DNA of 64,000 bases from RPRI01 sp051233685. GTDB lineage: Bacteria > Desulfobacterota > Desulfobacteria > Desulfobacterales > RPRI01. Positions 59,934-64,000 of this stretch are shown piece by piece. The stretch spans positions 1 to 64,000 of the forward strand of contig NZ_JBAMMY010000049.1 of the NCBI RefSeq assembly GCF_051233685.1, given 5' to 3'. The notes under the pieces were generated by a model. It did no database searches and had not been told where the DNA came from. It was given only the letters and a program-made list of their open reading frames with translations. The stretch's first letter is position 1. The number at the start of each line of letters is the position of its first letter. The position numbers and the translations under genes were made by a program.

Positions 59934-61055
59934 TTAATATTCCTCTGTTTTTATTCTTAAAGAGAATAATTTTCCAGGAGCTTGTTTTATCAAGTCCTGC
60001 AGTTCTAATTTTAACAGTATGCTTAGAAGTTTCCCCGTTTCCATTTTTACCTTGCGGGTAAGTTCATCTATATGGACAGGATATGATTCAAGCGCTTTTA
60101 GCACCTGTGATTCTTCGGCGTTCAGACAAATATCCTGAGAATCGATTTCTTTTTTTTCTTTTATCGCTGTATTCTTATTGGATACAAGAACATTTGAAAG
60201 CTCATCGATAATGTCTTTAACATTCTCAACGAGTTTAGCACCCTGTTTTATTAACGTATGAGTACCTGTGCTTTTAAAAGACTCAATACTTCCAGGCACT
60301 GCAAATACTTCTCTGTTTTGTTCTGCAGCAAGCCTAGCTGTAATAAGAGATCCGCTCCTTTTAGTGGCTTCAACGACAACCGTACCAAGAGAAATTCCGC
60401 TTATTATTCTGTTTCGGGCAGGAAAATTAAATGCATCAGGTTCTGCCATTAAAGGAAGTTCCGATATTACGGCACCATTTTCGGAAATCATATGAAAGAG
60501 TTTTGTGTTCTGTACAGGATAAATCCTTCCAAGACCGCTTCCAAGCACAGCAATTGTTTTACCATTACCGTTTAAAGCACCTTCATGAGCGGCGGTATCT
60601 ATTCCCCTTGCCATTCCGCTTACAACCGTTATGTTGTTTGAAACAAGTTCCGAACAAAGTCTTTTTGTGATCGAAAGGCCATAATCTGTTGCATTCCTTG
60701 AACCGACAACAGCTATGTTTTTAGAAGAACTGCATAGATTACCGGAAACATACAGAAGAGGCGGAGGATCGGGTATTTCCAGAAGAAGAAGAGGATAATC
60801 CCGGTCCGACATGGTTATAATCATGTAACCTTTTTTTATTGCAGCATCTATTTCTTTTTTTAAATCTTCAGGTGCCTTAAATTTTTTAATAACACCTGCA
60901 AGCCTTTCTGAGATGCCATCGATACTTGACAATTCGCTGCAAGAAGCTTCAAACACGGCTTCAGGTGATTTGAAGCGTTTAATTAATTTCTTGAAAAGAT
61001 AATTTCCGATTCCCGGAACGCTTTTTAAGGCAAACCATGGCAAAATGTTATCCAT
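59934..61055 (-). CDS. dprA: DNA-processing protein DprA (Smf)
   Basis: DprA binds incoming single-stranded DNA and loads RecA during transformation. It is also present in non-competent species. The 373-residue protein has an N-terminal helix-hairpin-helix-like part (SVPGIGNYLFKKLIKRFKS). The Rossmann core follows, with NIAVVGSRNATDYGLSITKRLCSEL and VVSGMARGIDTAAHEGAL near 112-160. A C-terminal winged-helix segment is seen near 315-370. It lies upstream of topA with no gap. Confidence 0.94.
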   Translation of the reverse strand: MDNILPWFALKSVPGIGNYLFKKLIKRFKSPEAVFEASCSELSSIDGISERLAGVIKKFKAPEDLKKEIDAAIKKGYMIITMSDRDYPLLLLEIPDPPPLLYVSGNLCSSSKNIAVVGSRNATDYGLSITKRLCSELVSNNITVVSGMARGIDTAAHEGALNGNGKTIAVLGSGLGRIYPVQNTKLFHMISENGAVISELPLMAEPDAFNFPARNRIISGISLGTVVVEATKRSGSLITARLAAEQNREVFAVPGSIESFKSTGTHTLIKQGAKLVENVKDIIDELSNVLVSNKNTAIKEKKEIDSQDICLNAEESQVLKALESYPVHIDELTRKVKMETGKLLSILLKLELQDLIKQAPGKLFSLRIKTEEY

Positions 61056-61116
61056 AAGGATTTACTGCGATTTTATGATCATAATTCTTGATAATCCTGG
61101 AACTGTCATACCTTTT

Positions 61117-62157
61117 TTATTTTTTTTTGGTTTTTCCCTGCCATGCAATAAGAATAGGGCTTGCAACATATATTGAAGAATAAGTGCCTACAATTATTCC
61201 GACTATGAGAGCAAATGTGAAGTCATGAATAATTCCTCCGCCTAAAATAAACAGGGCTATCACAACCAGAAGAGTCAGTCCGGATGTGAGAATTGTGCGG
61301 CTTAAAGTTTCATTCACACTTTTATTTATTACAGCAGCAAGAGAAATTTTTCTGTGTTTAGGCAGATTTTCACGTATCCGGTCAAAAATAATTATAGTAT
61401 CATTTAATGAATATCCGATAATAGCAAGTACTGCCGCAACAATCGGAAGATTAAATTCCTTACCTAAAATTGAAAACATGCCAACAGTTATTATTACATC
61501 ATGGACAAGGGCTACAATGGCTGCCATCGCATATTTTAAATCAAGAAACCAGAAAAAAACAAATGTAATAAAAAGGGCGAAAGCTATAAGAAGTGCCATG
61601 TTTATTTTAAAAACGGAACAAAAATATACAACGCCCATAAGCACCACCGCCAGTATTGCGCTTGACAGCCATTTGAACTCAAAGCGGCCGGATATATAAA
61701 TTGCAAGAAAGAGCAGGGAATAGAATATGGCAAGCAAAGCTTTTTCCTGCAGATCCTTACCCACTTTTGGACCAACAATTTCAACACGGCGTATTTCTGC
61801 ATTCTGTCCCGTAACTGATTTTAAAGCTTGCTCTAGTTTGTCTGTAAACTCCTTATCTGCCGTAACAGGAGTATCCGTTCTTACTAAGTATTCATTATTT
61901 TTGTCTTCTCCGAACGTCTGAACTGTTGCCTTGCGGATATCAACGGATTCAAGTCCGGACTTGATTTTGGCAATTTCAACAGATGAATCGAATTTTAGCT
62001 GAATTACCGATCCTCCCAAAAAATCAATTCCGTAATTCAAGCCTCCATGAAAAATCAAGGAAATAATGCTGATCAATATCATTAAGCCTGACAGGCTGAA
62101 AGCAATATAACGTTTACCGATAAAGTCAATTTTTGTACCTGGTTTTATAAACTGCAT
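61117..62157 (-). CDS. secF: Protein translocase subunit SecF
   Basis: SecF acts with SecD and YajC at the Sec translocon, using the proton or sodium gradient to pull exported proteins. The 346-residue protein has the N-terminal helix, then LNYGIDFLGGSVIQLKF near 40-56. Six membrane segments are expected in all, with VALVHDVIITVGMFSILG near 215 and IGYSLNDTIIIFDRIRENL near 243-261. It follows secD with a gap of 74 bases. Confidence 0.96.
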   Translation of the reverse strand: MQFIKPGTKIDFIGKRYIAFSLSGLMILISIISLIFHGGLNYGIDFLGGSVIQLKFDSSVEIAKIKSGLESVDIRKATVQTFGEDKNNEYLVRTDTPVTADKEFTDKLEQALKSVTGQNAEIRRVEIVGPKVGKDLQEKALLAIFYSLLFLAIYISGRFEFKWLSSAILAVVLMGVVYFCSVFKINMALLIAFALFITFVFFWFLDLKYAMAAIVALVHDVIITVGMFSILGKEFNLPIVAAVLAIIGYSLNDTIIIFDRIRENLPKHRKISLAAVINKSVNETLSRTILTSGLTLLVVIALFILGGGIIHDFTFALIVGIIVGTYSSIYVASPILIAWQGKTKKK

Positions 62158-62231
62158 TTATTCGCCGCCTCTTGTTTTCCGTTGGTTATTCATCAACATA
62201 ATAAATATTTTTCGGATACTATGTTAACCGT

Positions 62232-63809
62232 TCATATGCTCAATTTTTTAATTTTTCTGTCATATATAAAATACTCAAATATGACGCGTGTCATTATAAG
62301 CGCAGTAAAAACAGTTGTTACAATACCTATGCTGAGTGTTACGGCAAAACCCTTCACAGGGCCGGTTCCAAATTGAAAAAGAACAAGACCGGCGATAAGA
62401 GTTGTCACGTTTGAATCAAGAATAGTCCAAGTCGCCCTTTCAAAACCGGCATCAACAGCAGCTCTGGCCGTTTTGCCAAGAGCAAGCTCCTCTCTTATCC
62501 TTTCATATATCAACACATTTGCATCAACAGCCATACCGATGGTAAGAACAATACCTGCCAATCCGGGCAGAGTAAGCGTTGCCTGAAAAGCTGCAAGAGC
62601 TCCTGTAATCAATAAAACGTTAAATACCAGACCAATGTCTGCCACAACACCTGACCACTTGTAATAAAATGCCATAAAAACAAAAATGAGCAAACCGCCT
62701 ATCCACATGGAGAGAAGGCCCTTGTTGATTGAATCGGTTCCCAAAGAAGGCCCTACGGTTCTTTCTTCAATGATTTTAACCGGAGCAGGAAGTGCGCCTG
62801 CACGAAGCACGATAGCAAGGTCCCGCGCTTCTTCTGCCGTAAAACTTCCTGTGATCCTGGCATGGCCTCCCGAAATTTTTTCCTGAATTACCGGGGCCGA
62901 ATAAACCTTGTTGTCAAGAACGATTGCAAGGCGTTTCTTTACATTTTCCTCAGTTATTCTTTCAAATGACTTTGCTCCCTTGTTATCAAAATCTATGGAA
63001 ACATAGGGTTCATTATACTGGGAATCTATCTGAACCGAAGCTCCGGAAAGGGATGCGCCGGTTAAAAGCGTTAGTTTTTTTACCAGATAAGGTTGTTTCA
63101 TAACACGTCTTGTCCGGGGATCTTCTTTGGTCTCATAAAGTATTTCGGTTCCCGGTGGAGCGCCTTCGGATAATGCCTTTTCAGGATCCTGTGTTTCATC
63201 AAGAAGCTTAAATTCAAGCAGAGCGGTTTTACCGATAAGTTCCTTTGCCCTCTGGGTATCACTTACTCCCGGTAATTGAACAATAATTCTGTCCTTACCT
63301 TCGAGACTAATATCCGGTTCGCTAACTCCGAACTGGTCAATACGGTTTCTTATGGTTTCAAGCGCCTGTTCTATTGCAAGTTTTTTGATGGTTTCGGCTT
63401 CCTTTTCGGGATAATCCATCACAATTTTAAGAAGGCCGCCGTCATTGGAGCGTGAAACTATCCGAAGCTCCTTGAATTCCTTTTCAAGAATCTTATCGAA
63501 CCCGTCAATATTTTCCTGACCTTCCAAAACAATTGATATTTTTGTACCTTCGATGCGTTCGATCTTCTGGTAACTTAAATGCTGGCTTCTGAAAAGCCCT
63601 TTAAGATCGTTTGCCATTCGTTCGATGGAGCTTTCAACGGCTTTTTCGCTTTCAACTTCAAGCGCAAGATGCATGCCTCCCTGAAGGTCAAGCCCCAGAT
63701 TTATTTTTTTATGAGGCCATATTCCGGGCTTAAATGTTGGAAGGAAATAAATAATTGCAGTAATCAGTACTATAACGGATAAATACAATTTCCATGAAAA
63801 AATCTTCAA
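62232..63809 (-). CDS. secD: Protein translocase subunit SecD
   Basis: SecD is the larger partner of SecF in post-translocation pulling of exported proteins. The 525-residue protein has LGLDLQGGMHLALEV near 38-52, a large periplasmic domain with DRIIVQLPGVSD, and a C-terminal set of membrane helices (AVDANVLIYERIREEL near 430). The start is TTG at 63809: AAAGGAAC lies at proper distance and no closer ATG fits. yajC lies upstream on the same strand, as usual. Confidence 0.96.
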   Translation of the reverse strand: MKIFSWKLYLSVIVLITAIIYFLPTFKPGIWPHKKINLGLDLQGGMHLALEVESEKAVESSIERMANDLKGLFRSQHLSYQKIERIEGTKISIVLEGQENIDGFDKILEKEFKELRIVSRSNDGGLLKIVMDYPEKEAETIKKLAIEQALETIRNRIDQFGVSEPDISLEGKDRIIVQLPGVSDTQRAKELIGKTALLEFKLLDETQDPEKALSEGAPPGTEILYETKEDPRTRRVMKQPYLVKKLTLLTGASLSGASVQIDSQYNEPYVSIDFDNKGAKSFERITEENVKKRLAIVLDNKVYSAPVIQEKISGGHARITGSFTAEEARDLAIVLRAGALPAPVKIIEERTVGPSLGTDSINKGLLSMWIGGLLIFVFMAFYYKWSGVVADIGLVFNVLLITGALAAFQATLTLPGLAGIVLTIGMAVDANVLIYERIREELALGKTARAAVDAGFERATWTILDSNVTTLIAGLVLFQFGTGPVKGFAVTLSIGIVTTVFTALIMTRVIFEYFIYDRKIKKLSI

Positions 63810-63872
63810 TGATCAGTTCCTTTCACTTAACACTTTGAACTAACACATATTATTATTTCAATATATAATAAA

Positions 63873-64000
63873 TCAAGTCGTTTTGTCTTTGCCAGTATCT
63901 GCGTTTTTTGCAGATTGCGACGGAGCACCCGCAACGTTTGCGCGGTTTAATTTGATGCGGACTTTGTCAGCAATTTCAACCGTTATTGTGTTGTCATCCA
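63873..64000 (-). CDS. yajC: Preprotein translocase subunit YajC, C-terminal end (cut by window edge)
   Basis: The minus strand from 64000 down to a stop at 63873-63875 encodes 41 residues: DDNTITVEIADKVRIKLNR followed by an Ala/Ser/Lys-rich tail. This is the common C-terminus of YajC, whose gene normally precedes secD-secF. The start lies outside the window. The short partial match plus the standard order yajC-secD-secF supports the call. Confidence 0.85.
   Translation of the reverse strand, partial: DDNTITVEIADKVRIKLNRANVAGAPSQSAKNADTGKDKTT

Overview
The window is a chromosomal segment of a Gram-negative, motile, strictly anaerobic bacterium, most likely a sulfate-reducing deltaproteobacterium (Desulfobacterota, Desulfobacteraceae-like). 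The reasons are: one very large flagellar regulon with sigma-54 and sigma-28 type promoters and a csrA-fliW pair; a long pyruvate:ferredoxin oxidoreductase; an anaerobic Ni-Fe carbon monoxide dehydrogenase with its ferredoxin partner and a methylenetetrahydrofolate reductase; and a cluster matching the anaerobe-specific Orange Protein (ORP) system of Desulfovibrio. The DNA looks AT-rich (by eye near 40% GC, not computed). Species identification is inference only.

Layout. 1-5005: the tail of an IS1595-type transposase lies directly before mnmE. A parS-like palindrome follows mnmE, then a Cys-cluster protein, a small unknown protein, a decayed ISL3-type transposase and epmA. 5006-33042: flagellar genes, nearly all on the plus strand. 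Block 1 is fliK-flgD-flgE. Block 2 is motA, two motB-like genes, fliL-M-N-O-P-Q-R, flhB, flhA, flhF, flhG, fliA, then a tail of poorly known genes (FliL-like, two small proteins, a FliK-like protein, an FlhB-C-like protein). Block 3 is flgF-G-A-H-I-J and flgN-K-L-csrA-fliW. Three good -24/-12 (sigma-54) promoters precede fliK, motA and flgF, and a sigma-28-like promoter precedes flgN. This fits a hierarchy of sigma-54 for basal body, hook and motor, then FliA for hook-filament junction genes. Genes for flagellin, cap, MS ring and C-ring FliG are not in the window.

33083-41276: a cupin and nifJ (minus strand) face cooS, a CooF-like ferredoxin and an FAD/NAD oxidoreductase (plus strand). This gives a CO-to-NAD(P)H or ferredoxin electron route next to pyruvate oxidation. 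41359-44797 (minus strand): a degenerate REC + PilZ-like + Ser/Thr kinase fusion, a REC-CheX protein and a CheY-type regulator. 44998-47282: an NTF2-like protein, a DUF3786 protein and metF.

47330-56536: an ORP-like locus. A PAS/AAA/Fis sigma-54 activator with a Cys motif in its PAS domain is followed by a -24/-12 promoter. Then come a DUF5320-type protein, three NifX/ORP-fold proteins, an Mrp ATPase, a tiny zinc-ribbon protein, two MinD-type ATPases with inserted 2x[4Fe-4S] ferredoxin domains, a REC-like protein, a CGGC protein and a CoA-disulfide-reductase/rhodanese fusion. 56799-64000 (minus strand): an MBL-fold hydrolase, topA, dprA, secF, secD and the 3' end of yajC. No tRNA, rRNA or CRISPR array was seen.

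The best candidates for something under-described are the expanded ORP-like locus, the aspartate-less MotB paralogue beside a normal MotB, the poorly known flagellar tail genes (21308-24328), the terminator-like hairpins in two sigma-54 leaders, and the kinase fusion.
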